Source: a virus. From it: 64,000 nucleotides of DNA. The stretch spans positions 1-64,000 of IMG/VR virus record IMGVR_UViG_3300027747_002969; one strand, given 5' to 3'. The position numbers and the translations under genes were made by a program. The notes below the pieces were generated by a model. The model searched no databases. It was not told the DNA's origin and saw only the letters and a program-made list of their open reading frames with translations. Shown here one piece after another: positions 26,167-33,628 of the stretch (position 1 is the stretch's first letter; the number at the start of each line of letters is the position of its first letter).

Positions 26167-27131
26167 ATGGAAACAATTGACAGCTTGGTAAAGAAACGGG
26201 ATGCTCGGGGTATAGCAGCATTTATCGAATCCAATGGATTGGCTCTAAACGAGTCCAATCGCATGACAGCCGTATCGAGTCAAGCCAAAACTCGCTGCAA
26301 GCGCCAACAAGACTTCTATGATCAGCGCCAGCTTATCAAGAAAATCTTGCTTAATTCGTAGATCTGCGACGCTGATTGGCAACAATCAGATGACAACTGC
26401 TCTAATTGCTGGAAACTCCCTGACAGGGACAATCAGCAGCCAAGCGTTGGAAACAACGAAGGTTCAACGACTAGATCGAAAGATCGTAGATCCAAGTGGA
26501 TCGAAATGGGCAGCATCCCACGTGGATGGTGATATAGTCTCCTCTGCATGGTAACATGCAGCAGTGCTGTTAAAGCACGGGGCAGCATTAACGACGCTGT
26601 CTGAAGATCAAGGTGTATGGAGCTATTGGTAATCCCAGCTCAAGGTTCGCAGACAACCGAGTGGCACAGAGCACCACTTTGACTGGTCGTTGCATTGTCA
26701 AACACATGGCAGGAAAGATTAATGAAACGATTGCAGGCGATTACAATCACACAGGGGTATCAATAATTTACGGGGATACCGATTCGGTTGACGCCGAATC
26801 AATTATTAGAACCAATTTAGGTGATAAAACTGTTGAAGACTTGTTTCTGAGTGGTAGTCTTTTTTGGCAAGAGGGCAACAAGGAATATTCAAGAAACGAT
26901 GCAGTCCAAGTTGTCAGCTATCTTCCTGAAGAAAACAAGACAACTCTGTCCAAATATAATTATGTCTATCGTCATAAGGTACGGAAAAAGAAATATAGGA
27001 TTACCACGTCTAGTGGCAAATCAGTTATTGTTACTGAAGACCATTCAGTTATGGTGTTGATTGATGGACAACTGGTAGAAAAAAAGCCAACTCAGTTGAC
27101 AAAAAATGATAAGGTTATTACCTTGTCATAA
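26167..27131 (+). CDS. family B DNA polymerase, middle piece (fingers to motif C) fused to N-intein; interrupted by a group I intron
   Basis: The coding sequence is join(26167..26359, 26614..27131), 236 aa after RNA splicing. The ATG at 26167 is preceded by TGGAG at 6 nt. Exon 1 encodes the fingers helix ending KKILLNS, and exon 2 continues LYGAIGNPSSRF, restoring motif B (KxxxNSLYG). Exon 2 then reaches motif C, YGDTD, where the intein begins at Ser (codon 26784-26786). The remaining 115 residues are the N-terminal half of an intein with block A start SVDAESII and block B VTEDHSVMV, ending at a stop. The product must be spliced in trans to the 27287 protein. All joins are deduced from sequence. 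Confidence 0.9.
26360..26613 (+). ncRNA. group I intron in polymerase motif B
   Basis: The 254-nt intervening sequence has group I core elements. A Q-like AATTGCTGGAAA is at about 26403. The R element is GTTCAACGACTAGA (26462-26475) and the S element GATATAGTC (26531-26539); GACTA pairs with TAGTC to form P7. The 5' exon end TCGT pairs with the internal guide GCGA (26366-26369), giving the expected U-G wobble at the splice site, and the intron ends with G at 26613. Splicing restores the reading frame (TCG TTG TAT, Ser-Leu-Tyr). No homing endonuclease is encoded inside. Confidence 0.92.
26784..27131 (+). other. N-terminal half of split intein (coding segment)
   Basis: 115 codons starting with the catalytic Ser1 immediately after YGDTD. 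Block A (SVDAESIIRTNLGDKTVEDL) and block B with TxxH (VTEDHSVMV) are present. No homing endonuclease domain is present, and the frame ends at a normal stop codon. Confidence 0.88.
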
Positions 27132-27286
27132 ACAATTGTTCAACTATGCTGCGCCTGGTGTGTTGGGTTTGGTTAACGGATTCAACACACTAAGATCAAG
27201 GTCGCCACAGAAAGATGCTTTTAAGTGAAATAGTTTGCTGGAGAGAATTTGAAAATTCTCAAACAAATCATAGAGGAAGGTTTTAA
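27132..27286. other. 155-nt gap between intein halves
   Basis: The gap contains no gene. TGTGTTG at about 27159 pairs with CAACACA at about 27183, forming a possible hairpin, and a strong GAGGAAGG ribosome-binding site ends it. There is no sign of a homing endonuclease remnant. Confidence 0.5.
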
Positions 27287-28270
27287 ATGGTGAACCACCT
27301 AATAGAGACGATTGAATCAATTGAAGAATTGGGAGAATTTGAAGATGAGTATGTCTATGACATAGGTATTGATCCAACTCACCCCTACTTCTTTGCAAAT
27401 GATGTTTTGGTTCACAACTCCGCTTATTTCTCGGCCTATCCGGTGATGAAAGATTCACCAGATTTCCAAGACTTTGAATGGACCAAGGAAGCAGTGGTAG
27501 AACTCTATGACAAGATTGGAGACATAACCAATGCCAGTTTTCCTGATTTTATGCGTGCAGCTTTCAATTGTCAGCCCAGCAGTGGAGCCATTATACGTGC
27601 AGCGCGAGAACTCTGCGCACTGAAAGGTCTATTCATTACTAAAAAACGCTATGCTGTTTTGATCTATGACAAAGAAGGCAAGAGGAAAGATTCCAATGGC
27701 AAGCCAGGTGAGATCAAAGCCATGGGTCTTGATCTCAAACGCAGCGATACTCCCAAGATCGTGCAGGATTTTCTCAGTGACATCTTGGTTGATGTATTAA
27801 CTGGCAGTACAGAACGGGACATTCAACAGAAAATTCTAGAATTCCGCAAGGAATTTCGCAGTTGGCCTGGTTGGCTCAAGGGTTCTCCCAAGCGTGCCAA
27901 CAAGATTACACACTATCAAAACATCATCAACAGTCAGGGTCCGCGAGGTACCATTCCCGGACATGTGCTGGCCAGCATCAACTGGAATCGATTGAAAAAG
28001 ATCTATGGCGATCATTATAGCCAGTCAATACAAGATGGTGCCAAAGTCATAGTGTGTAAATTGCGATCCAATCCCAGTGGCTTAACATCCGTAGCATATC
28101 CTGTTGATGAATTGACACTGCCGCAATGGTTCAAAGATCTACCATTTGATGAAGAAGCAATGGAGTCAGCATTGATTGACAAGAAGTGTCAAAACCTTCT
28201 GGGAGTGCTGTCATGGGACCTCGAGTCAAATCGCGAGAACAGCAGTTTCAGCGATCTATTCAGTTTTTAA
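27287..28270 (+). CDS. C-intein fused to family B DNA polymerase C-terminal piece (palm/thumb)
   Basis: 327 aa. Residues 1-44 are the C-terminal half of a split intein: block F (EYVYDIGIDPTHPYFFAN) and block G ending VLVHN, followed by the +1 Ser. Residues 45-327 continue the polymerase from SAYFSAYP, with TKKRYAVLIYD (the KKRY palm motif), KAMGLDLKRSDTPK and the thumb. The C-terminus SFSDLFSF resembles the clamp-binding tail of T4 gp43. GAGGAAGG precedes the ATG. Trans-splicing with the middle piece rebuilds motif C as YGDTDS. Confidence 0.93.
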   Translation: MVNHLIETIESIEELGEFEDEYVYDIGIDPTHPYFFANDVLVHNSAYFSAYPVMKDSPDFQDFEWTKEAVVELYDKIGDITNASFPDFMRAAFNCQPSSGAIIRAARELCALKGLFITKKRYAVLIYDKEGKRKDSNGKPGEIKAMGLDLKRSDTPKIVQDFLSDILVDVLTGSTERDIQQKILEFRKEFRSWPGWLKGSPKRANKITHYQNIINSQGPRGTIPGHVLASINWNRLKKIYGDHYSQSIQDGAKVIVCKLRSNPSGLTSVAYPVDELTLPQWFKDLPFDEEAMESALIDKKCQNLLGVLSWDLESNRENSSFSDLFSF

Positions 28271-28288
28271 AACAAGGAACAGCAAATA

Positions 28289-28492
28289 ATGGCCACTAAA
28301 CCCACTACGATATACTCTCCAACTGATCTCAAAACACTTGTTGACGCACTCAATGGAGCGCCATCATACTTGTCAAAGCGATTCATACTGAAGTGGCTCT
28401 GCGGTTGGACAGACGAAATGATCGAAACCAACATGCGTATGAAACAGGAAGAAGACTATCAACACAAGACTGGAGAAAAGACATGGCGTTAA
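28289..28492 (+). CDS. small hypothetical protein between polymerase and clamp
   Basis: 67 aa, with ACAAGGAAC upstream. The C-terminal end overlaps the start of the clamp gene by 10 nt, suggesting coupling. The opening MATKPTTIYSPTDLKTL resembles the start of the tiny gene at 30103 (MAIEPTTTIYSTN). No domain recognised. Confidence 0.6.
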   Translation: MATKPTTIYSPTDLKTLVDALNGAPSYLSKRFILKWLCGWTDEMIETNMRMKQEEDYQHKTGEKTWR

Positions 28493-29226
28493 AAGACTAT
28501 ATCAAAGACCTTACCACCTACGTGACTCCCACGGGGTTTTTTGACAAGATCAAGGTAGCGGCTACTACCAAAGAAATCACAGTTGAAGCCATGGAAAAGG
28601 AAAAGGAAGTGATTCTCAAGGGTCGCTTTACCAAACCTTTGAGCGACCTTACTGGCGAGTTTGGGCTCAGTAATCTTTCACTGCTGCAGACTATCACCGG
28701 CGATCAGCAATTTCCTCATGCCGAAAGCACACTTGCCATCACCTATGAGTCCAAAGCAGCAGAAAAGATCCCAACTGAACTGGCCTATCAAAACAAAAGC
28801 AAAAGCCATATCAACTATCGATTCATGGCCAAACAACTGCTGCCAGACCAGCCCAAGTTTATGGAGCCCAAGTGGGATGTCACAGTAACACCCAGCAAGG
28901 CCAACATACAGCAGTTGACCTGGGCAGCCAATGGTCTTGGTACCTATGAGCAGTATTTCATTCCCAAGATTGTGGATGGAGACCTCATGTTTTTCATCGG
29001 TGAAGACAATGCAGCAACACAGCGCGGTGGGGTAGTATTTGCCAGCGAACGCAGTGAAACATTTGTCAGCGATCACAAATGGAAGATTGCGCAGATACTG
29101 TCGGTTTTGAAATTGGCAGACACCTGTGATTGCGAAATGTCTTTTTCTATCAAAGGTGCTATTCAAATCACCCTCAATACTGGTGTAGGAACCTATCGTT
29201 ATATTTTCCCTGCAAAAGTGCGTTGA
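28483..29226 (+). CDS. sliding clamp (gp45-like)
   Basis: 247 aa, similar in size to T4 gp45 (228 aa). The two-domain beta-clamp layout is suggested by the opening LKDYIKDLTTYVTP, a central linker at about residues 110-120, and a second domain ending AIQITLNTGVGTYRYIFPAKV. The clamp encircles DNA, tethers the polymerase and, in T4-like phages, activates late transcription. The ATG at 28483 has GGAG upstream, and the position directly after polB is the conserved T4 core neighbourhood. Confidence 0.75.
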   Translation: MALKDYIKDLTTYVTPTGFFDKIKVAATTKEITVEAMEKEKEVILKGRFTKPLSDLTGEFGLSNLSLLQTITGDQQFPHAESTLAITYESKAAEKIPTELAYQNKSKSHINYRFMAKQLLPDQPKFMEPKWDVTVTPSKANIQQLTWAANGLGTYEQYFIPKIVDGDLMFFIGEDNAATQRGGVVFASERSETFVSDHKWKIAQILSVLKLADTCDCEMSFSIKGAIQITLNTGVGTYRYIFPAKVR

Positions 29227-29233
29227 ACATCTT

Positions 29234-29258
29234 GGAGATCACTGTGACAGTGATCTCC
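29234..29258 (+). terminator. perfect inverted repeat after clamp gene
   Basis: GGAGATCACTG-TGA-CAGTGATCTCC, an 11-bp perfect stem, lies 8 nt after the clamp stop codon and just before a late promoter. There is no long T-run, but a TTTT follows 7 nt later. Confidence 0.7.
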
Positions 29259-29267
29259 TATAGATTT

Positions 29268-29275
29268 TATAAATA
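29268..29275 (+). promoter_or_regulatory. exact T4 late promoter TATAAATA
   Basis: A perfect TATAAATA box ends 6 nt before the ATG of the LpxH-like gene, with no ribosome-binding site between. Confidence 0.75.
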
Positions 29276-29281
29276 ACCAAG

Positions 29282-30040
29282 ATGAGATATCAAAAGCACT
29301 TCCGCACTATCGTAATCAGCGATTTGCATATGGGCAGCGCTGGTTGCAAAGCAAAATTACTTAATGATTTCCTCAAACATCATTCATCGGATTGGCTCTA
29401 TCTCAACGGCGACATATTTGACTGTTGGAAAATAGAACAAAACAAGTGGAATTTTACCAAAACACAGGGCAAGGTCCTGCGACGCCTGCTGAAGATCAGT
29501 CTCGGCAACACCAAAGTAGTATATGTGCTGGGCAATCATGATGATTTTTTCCGCAATTTCATACCATATAAGATTAACCTTGGCAAAATACGAGTGGTAA
29601 ACGAATGCTGTCATGTTGGTCTTGATGGTCGCAGATATTTGGTAACGCATGGTGATCTCTTTGACACAGTCAGCAATCTGCATCGCTGGGTCAGCATGTG
29701 CGGAGACAGCGCCTATACATGGCTGCTGCGCATGAATGGAGCGGTGAATTGGCTGCGCGGCCTTTTTGGTCTGAGATACTGGAGCCTCAGCCACTATCTC
29801 AAAACCAAGGTCAAACGTGCTGTGGATTTTATCTATCGGTTCGAAGAAACTCTAGCCAACTATGCACAGCACAAAAACTATGATGGGGTTATTGTTGGAC
29901 ACATACATGTCCCCGAAATCAAACTCATCAATGATATTGTCTACATGAATTCCGGCGACTGGGTTGAAACCTGCAGCGCATTGGTAGAAGACGAAGAGGG
30001 CAATTGGATGGTGTTGTATTGGTGCTCAGTGGAAGATTGA
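29282..30040 (+). CDS. LpxH-like metallophosphoesterase
   Basis: 252 aa with all calcineurin-type metallophosphoesterase motifs in order: SDLHMG, GDIFD, GNHDD, THGDLFD and GHIHVPE. Sequence and length match the UDP-2,3-diacylglucosamine diphosphatase (LpxH-like) branch, which hydrolyses the pyrophosphate of UDP-2,3-diacylglucosamine to lipid X in lipid A synthesis. Phages rarely carry this. It may alter host lipopolysaccharide, or act on another phosphoester. It is expressed from an exact late promoter and appears leaderless. Confidence 0.75.
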   Translation: MRYQKHFRTIVISDLHMGSAGCKAKLLNDFLKHHSSDWLYLNGDIFDCWKIEQNKWNFTKTQGKVLRRLLKISLGNTKVVYVLGNHDDFFRNFIPYKINLGKIRVVNECCHVGLDGRRYLVTHGDLFDTVSNLHRWVSMCGDSAYTWLLRMNGAVNWLRGLFGLRYWSLSHYLKTKVKRAVDFIYRFEETLANYAQHKNYDGVIVGHIHVPEIKLINDIVYMNSGDWVETCSALVEDEEGNWMVLYWCSVED

Positions 30041-30102
30041 TGTTCATTGGTTGATCTTATCGTTTAACTAGACTATCATCAGCTGAAAACAAGAGGTGAT
30101 GT

Positions 30103-30204
30103 ATGGCAATTGAACCAACCACAACGATCTATTCAACTAACAATGACAAAGTCATCTGCAAATATGCCGCTGCACTGAATGATATCTTGTTTGGAGGTCG
30201 GTGA
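30103..30204 (+). CDS. 33-aa mini-protein
   Basis: The short frame starts at ATG 30103 behind AGAGGTG and stops at TGA 30202-30204, overlapping the next ATG (ATGA). Its N-terminus resembles that of the 28289 protein. Translation is plausible from the ribosome-binding site and coupling; function unknown. Confidence 0.4.
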   Translation: MAIEPTTTIYSTNNDKVICKYAAALNDILFGGR

Positions 30205-30581
30205 TGAATAAAAAGACATTTGTCTATTGTACCTTTCAAAAGGAAGGATACCATTTCTTTCCCGGAGCCGACACTGATCCTCAATATGCCACAGGTGATG
30301 TATACGATGTCAGTGCACTGGGATTTAGGCACATGCACTACTTCAACTTCAAAGTCTGGGTTGAGGTGACTCATGCAAACCGTCAAATTGAGTTTATACA
30401 GCTGCGTAGATGGATTGAGCGTTTATATTCAACTGGTGCTCTCGAACTTGACAATCAAAGTTGCGAAATGATGAGTGACGCATTGTATGAAAAAATCTCC
30501 GCTAGATATCCCGGAATGGAGATCAGGATAGATATCAGCGAAGAAGGTATCAACGGTTCTTACACTGAATATCAACCGTGA
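30204..30581 (+). CDS. hypothetical protein, possibly T-fold (QueD/PTPS-like)
   Basis: 125 aa from ATG 30204, with GGAGG 7 nt upstream. The segments RHMHYFNFKVWVEV and SCEMMSDALYEKISARYPG are reminiscent of the beta-strand and helix pattern of 6-pyruvoyl-tetrahydropterin synthase/QueD proteins, but the zinc-binding HxH and catalytic residues are not clearly present. It may be a divergent T-fold protein. The stop codon lies inside a strong hairpin. Confidence 0.4.
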   Translation: MNKKTFVYCTFQKEGYHFFPGADTDPQYATGDVYDVSALGFRHMHYFNFKVWVEVTHANRQIEFIQLRRWIERLYSTGALELDNQSCEMMSDALYEKISARYPGMEIRIDISEEGINGSYTEYQP

Positions 30582-30592
30582 TATTCAGTGTG
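30563..30592 (+). terminator. hairpin overlapping stop codon
   Basis: ACACTGAATATCA-ACCG-TGATATTCAGTGT is a perfect 13-bp stem that includes the last codons of the 30204 gene. It is followed after 8 nt by a second hairpin. Confidence 0.6.
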
Positions 30593-30600
30593 AAAGACAA

Positions 30601-30622
30601 TCTCGCGCGAAAGCCCGCGAGA
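30601..30622 (+). terminator. second GC-rich hairpin
   Basis: TCTCGCG and CGCGAGA form a 7-bp stem around a short loop. There is no T-run, but together with the preceding hairpin it probably blocks read-through or protects the transcript 3' end. Confidence 0.5.
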
Positions 30623-30632
30623 GTTTGCTGCG

Positions 30633-30643
30633 CGGTAGTTCAC
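30633..30643 (+). repeat. dispersed intergenic repeat, copy 2
   Basis: Core CGGTAGTTCAC within TGCGCGGTAGTTCACCA, immediately after the tandem hairpins. Confidence 0.5.
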
Positions 30644-30684
30644 CATGTCCGACATACAACTGCTGTCACAATATGACCAAACTG

Positions 30685-30712
30685 TTGTCATCCTGATAGC
30701 AGCTGATATAAT
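30685..30712 (+). promoter_or_regulatory. sigma70-type promoter before glycosyltransferase
   Basis: TTGTCA (30685-30690) and TATAAT (30707-30712), 16 nt apart. The glycosyltransferase starts 86 nt downstream. Confidence 0.55.
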
Positions 30713-30798
30713 ACAACAACGATTATCCGGCGAGTATTTCTTGCACAGACGCTGTGAAACGTTGGTGAGTTGAGATTACAAATCACAAGAGAAATAAA

Positions 30799-31914
30799 AT
30801 GACAACAATCTACATCGTGCCAATTGAACCCGTAACCACGCGCTATACAAAACAATGGTATGACCATATTCCAATTCTGTTAGACCGTGCAGGTGCAGAA
30901 CATGTGGTGATCGTAGACGGCGAAGCAGTGTCAGATACGCCAACTCCTGGGGCGTTTTTAGATTTTGCCGCAACAAATCAATGGAAAAGTAGCCAATTGA
31001 TGATCATTGCACAGTTGTTCCGCGAGCAAAAGATACAAGATGGCGACAAGTTCCTCTATACAGACGCATGGAACCCAACATGTATACAACTGCGCTACAT
31101 GGCAGAATTGTTTGGCAAAAAGATTGAAATACATGGTCTTTGGCATGCTGGTAGCTACGATTCGCAAGATTTTCTAGGGAGATTGATCGGTGACAAGCCC
31201 TGGATACGCAATGCCGAGACCAGCATGTTCTACACCTATGACACCAATTGGTTTGCTACGAGATTTCACAGTAATCTTTTTCTGCGTGAAATGTTTGATG
31301 TTGAGATTTTTTTCCGCAAGGATGAAACTGACGAATGGGTTCATCATGCCATAGGGGCTGAACGCCGTAGAATCAAGATCACAGGTTGGCCCATGGATTA
31401 TCTCGTTGATGCACTGAAACCCTACAGCAATCTACAAAAGAAGCAGCAGATCTGTTTCCCACATCGTATTGCACCAGAAAAGCAGTTGGAAATTTTCAAA
31501 GACCTGTCGTTGGTCATGCCCGAGTACAACTGGGTAGTTTGCCAGAATACACCATTGACCAAACATGAATACCATACCATACTTGGTGAGAGCAAGGTTG
31601 TATTTTCAGCCGGTCTACAAGAAACCCTAGGTATTTCTGCATGCGCTGAGGCATCACTGTGTAATGCTATACCATATTGTCCAGACAGACTCAGCTACAG
31701 TGAGATATTCTCAAATCATAAAGAGTTTTTATATCCATCAGAATGGACTGAAAACTGGGAAGGTTATCTTCGACACAGATCAAAGTTGGTAGATCAAATT
31801 AGATCTATCATGAATGGATATGATCAGATGTTGCCAATTATAAAAGATTATAATCAACATACAGTTTCTAAATACTTTAGTGCAGATCCGTTGGTCACTG
31901 CATTGATAGGGTAA
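30799..31914 (+). CDS. glycosyltransferase-like protein (GT-B type)
   Basis: 371 aa. The C-terminal half has the donor-site layout of GT-B enzymes: ICFPHRIAPEKQLEIF, then ESKVVFSAGLQETLGISACEA-type sequence (E-x7-E pattern with AEAS). The N-terminal half has a Rossmann-like beginning. The acceptor could be modified phage DNA, as for T4 glucosyltransferases, or a host glycan; the sequence does not decide. Confidence 0.65.
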   Translation: MTTIYIVPIEPVTTRYTKQWYDHIPILLDRAGAEHVVIVDGEAVSDTPTPGAFLDFAATNQWKSSQLMIIAQLFREQKIQDGDKFLYTDAWNPTCIQLRYMAELFGKKIEIHGLWHAGSYDSQDFLGRLIGDKPWIRNAETSMFYTYDTNWFATRFHSNLFLREMFDVEIFFRKDETDEWVHHAIGAERRRIKITGWPMDYLVDALKPYSNLQKKQQICFPHRIAPEKQLEIFKDLSLVMPEYNWVVCQNTPLTKHEYHTILGESKVVFSAGLQETLGISACAEASLCNAIPYCPDRLSYSEIFSNHKEFLYPSEWTENWEGYLRHRSKLVDQIRSIMNGYDQMLPIIKDYNQHTVSKYFSADPLVTALIG

Positions 31915-31916
31915 TA

Positions 31917-32166
31917 GGTGATAACCTCAAGCGAATAAGACAACTTTTGGATTATGACCAAAATCCTGCATGGAAAGCCGTGGGTAGATTTGATTTGCCA
32001 AAGGCATGTCTAGCGATTTGGTGATCAACCTGCCCTAGCAGTAGATTCGTCACAGCTTTTTAATTGTAGAAACCACAGTGCAGCAGCGGAACATTTGCAA
32101 CGCAGTGGATACCATTTGCTCACCCAATATCGCAGCAACGTGGTGTTTGCGCCAAAGACTGTCTAA
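31917..32166 (+). pseudogene. frameshifted gene remnant
   Basis: Two adjacent frames look coding but carry no start codon. The first (31917 to about 32022) reads GDNLKRIRQLLDYDQNP and onward to CLAIW-stop. The second continues one base over with GDQPALAVDSSQLF to NVVFAPKTV-stop at 32166. A single extra base near 32015 would join them. I read this as a decayed gene. It lies at the left edge of the yhhQ operon, consistent with a recombination boundary. Confidence 0.4.
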
Positions 32167-32173
32167 TAGAAAA

Positions 32174-32196
32174 TTGCAGAACCTGTTGTTCTGCAA
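32174..32196. promoter_or_regulatory. inverted repeat upstream of yhhQ
   Basis: TTGCAGAAC-CTGTT-GTTCTGCAA, a perfect 9-bp inverted repeat, lies 30 nt before the transporter start. It could be an operator or a terminator of the upstream remnant. Confidence 0.4.
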
Positions 32197-32226
32197 CTAA
32201 ACTGTATGATAGGAGAACTCTCGCAC

Positions 32227-32850
32227 ATGTTACCTGCTGTATTCAAAGACCTAGACCGCGGTCTGTTGTGGAAATTGGTCATAATCCAATCACTGCTGAT
32301 CACCATCAGCAACTATTTGGTACACTATAAATTCGCCATACTGGGATGGCCCTTGGCCTGGAGCATATGGTGCACACCACTGTTCATGGTGATCACTGAT
32401 CTGGTCACACGCCTAGTGGGCAAACCACTTGCACGAGCTGTGCTGCTGGCCACTCTGGTGCCGGGCATGCTGGGCACTGCGGTTGGTGCTTGGCTCTATG
32501 GCAGCGGCCTAGTTGATGGCACTCGCCTCACGGTAGCCAGTGGCATCTGTTATCTGCTGCCCATGCTGTTGGATGTCTGGATCTTTGCCTGGCTGCGCCA
32601 TCGTATATCTGCGTGGTATGTAGCACCTGCTGTCAGCGGTGTTGTGACCACCATATTCATGACATATCTGTTTTGGGGTGTGGCATTTGCAGGCGGCAGC
32701 GATCCCTATCTCAGCAGTCATTGGTATGTGTTGGCCACCAGTCAGCTGATCATCAAGAACCTGCTGAATCTCCTGCTGCTGCTGCCGCTGTATGGTGCAC
32801 TGCTGACTTGGCTCACACGCAAATCAGGTGCTAGACATGCAGGAGTATAA
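32227..32850 (+). CDS. yhhQ: YhhQ-family queuosine precursor transporter
   Basis: 207 aa from ATG 32227 (AGGAG lies 11 nt upstream; an in-frame ATG at 32206 is also possible). About six hydrophobic segments are present. The sequence follows E. coli YhhQ closely in pattern: ITISNYLVHYKFAILGWPLAW, FMVITDLVTRLVGKPLAR, LVPGMLGT, and a C-terminal LLLLLPLYGALLTWL. YhhQ imports preQ0/preQ1 across the inner membrane. In this phage it would raise the supply of 7-deazaguanine precursor for DNA modification. It overlaps the next gene by 14 nt in a three-gene operon. Confidence 0.85.
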   Translation: MLPAVFKDLDRGLLWKLVIIQSLLITISNYLVHYKFAILGWPLAWSIWCTPLFMVITDLVTRLVGKPLARAVLLATLVPGMLGTAVGAWLYGSGLVDGTRLTVASGICYLLPMLLDVWIFAWLRHRISAWYVAPAVSGVVTTIFMTYLFWGVAFAGGSDPYLSSHWYVLATSQLIIKNLLNLLLLLPLYGALLTWLTRKSGARHAGV

Positions 32851-33628
32851 TCGATTGTGGGATACCTACAGCAAAAACTGGGATCTGCTGAAAGCACCCA
32901 TGCGGCCCACCACTGCTGTGATCCGTGTGCTGCAGCAGCAGATAGGCGAAGGTCATGTGCTGCAGTTGGGCTGCACTCCTGAGATACATGCGGCGTTTGA
33001 TCACATCACTGCTGTGGACAGAGATCCCAACATGATTGCCACTGTGTGGCCAGGCAACACTGCCACCAAACAGGTGATCAATCAAGACTGGATGCACATG
33101 ATTTGGCCCCACAACACATTTACAGGCATAGTCAGTGACTGTGGTGTGGTCATGCTTGGTACCTTGCAACGACAACAAGAGTTTCTGTCTCGCTGCTGGG
33201 ATTGGCTTGCACCTGGGGGTACCTATGCGCAACGCTACTTTGAGCGCCCCATGGTCAACATCACCTTGGAAGAACTACTGGCTGACATCAGCGGACCAGC
33301 CAAGATCAACTTTCATGCTTTCAAATGGAAGATGGGCATGTATCTGGCAGGTCAACACGGTGCGGCCACTGCCAGTGTGCAGATATTAGATCTGTGGCGT
33401 GAGATCAGCGGCGATCGAGAGGCAGTGTTGGATCGCACAGGTTGGTCTGCTGAAGCGGTGCAGACAGTGGATTTTTATCAGACCAGTGGGCAGGTAGTGA
33501 CATTTGCCAATCGTGAGGAATATGCCAGCACTATACCTGCAGGTGCAGTTGATGTGGAATGGCTCTATACAACAGATTATGATTTTGCAGAACACTGTCC
33601 TATCATGCGCTGGAGAAAGCCGCTGTGA
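32837..33628 (+). CDS. class I SAM methyltransferase-like protein
   Basis: 263 aa from ATG 32837. The Rossmann-type start GHVLQLGCTPE (motif I), the acidic ITAVDRDPNM (motif II) and the WLAPGGTYAQRYF segment fit class I SAM-dependent methyltransferases. Motif I is diverged (LGCTPE rather than GxGxG), so it may bind SAM differently. It is translationally coupled to yhhQ and to the ligase. A role in modifying a 7-deazaguanine intermediate or its carboxylate is possible but not shown. Confidence 0.6.
   Translation: MQEYNRLWDTYSKNWDLLKAPMRPTTAVIRVLQQQIGEGHVLQLGCTPEIHAAFDHITAVDRDPNMIATVWPGNTATKQVINQDWMHMIWPHNTFTGIVSDCGVVMLGTLQRQQEFLSRCWDWLAPGGTYAQRYFERPMVNITLEELLADISGPAKINFHAFKWKMGMYLAGQHGAATASVQILDLWREISGDREAVLDRTGWSAEAVQTVDFYQTSGQVVTFANREEYASTIPAGAVDVEWLYTTDYDFAEHCPIMRWRKPL

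Noticed and set aside
27144-27458. Minus-strand frame across the intein gap, considered as a homing endonuclease remnant
   Set aside because: No HNH, LAGLIDADG or GIY-YIG motif is visible, and it overlaps the C-intein coding sequence.
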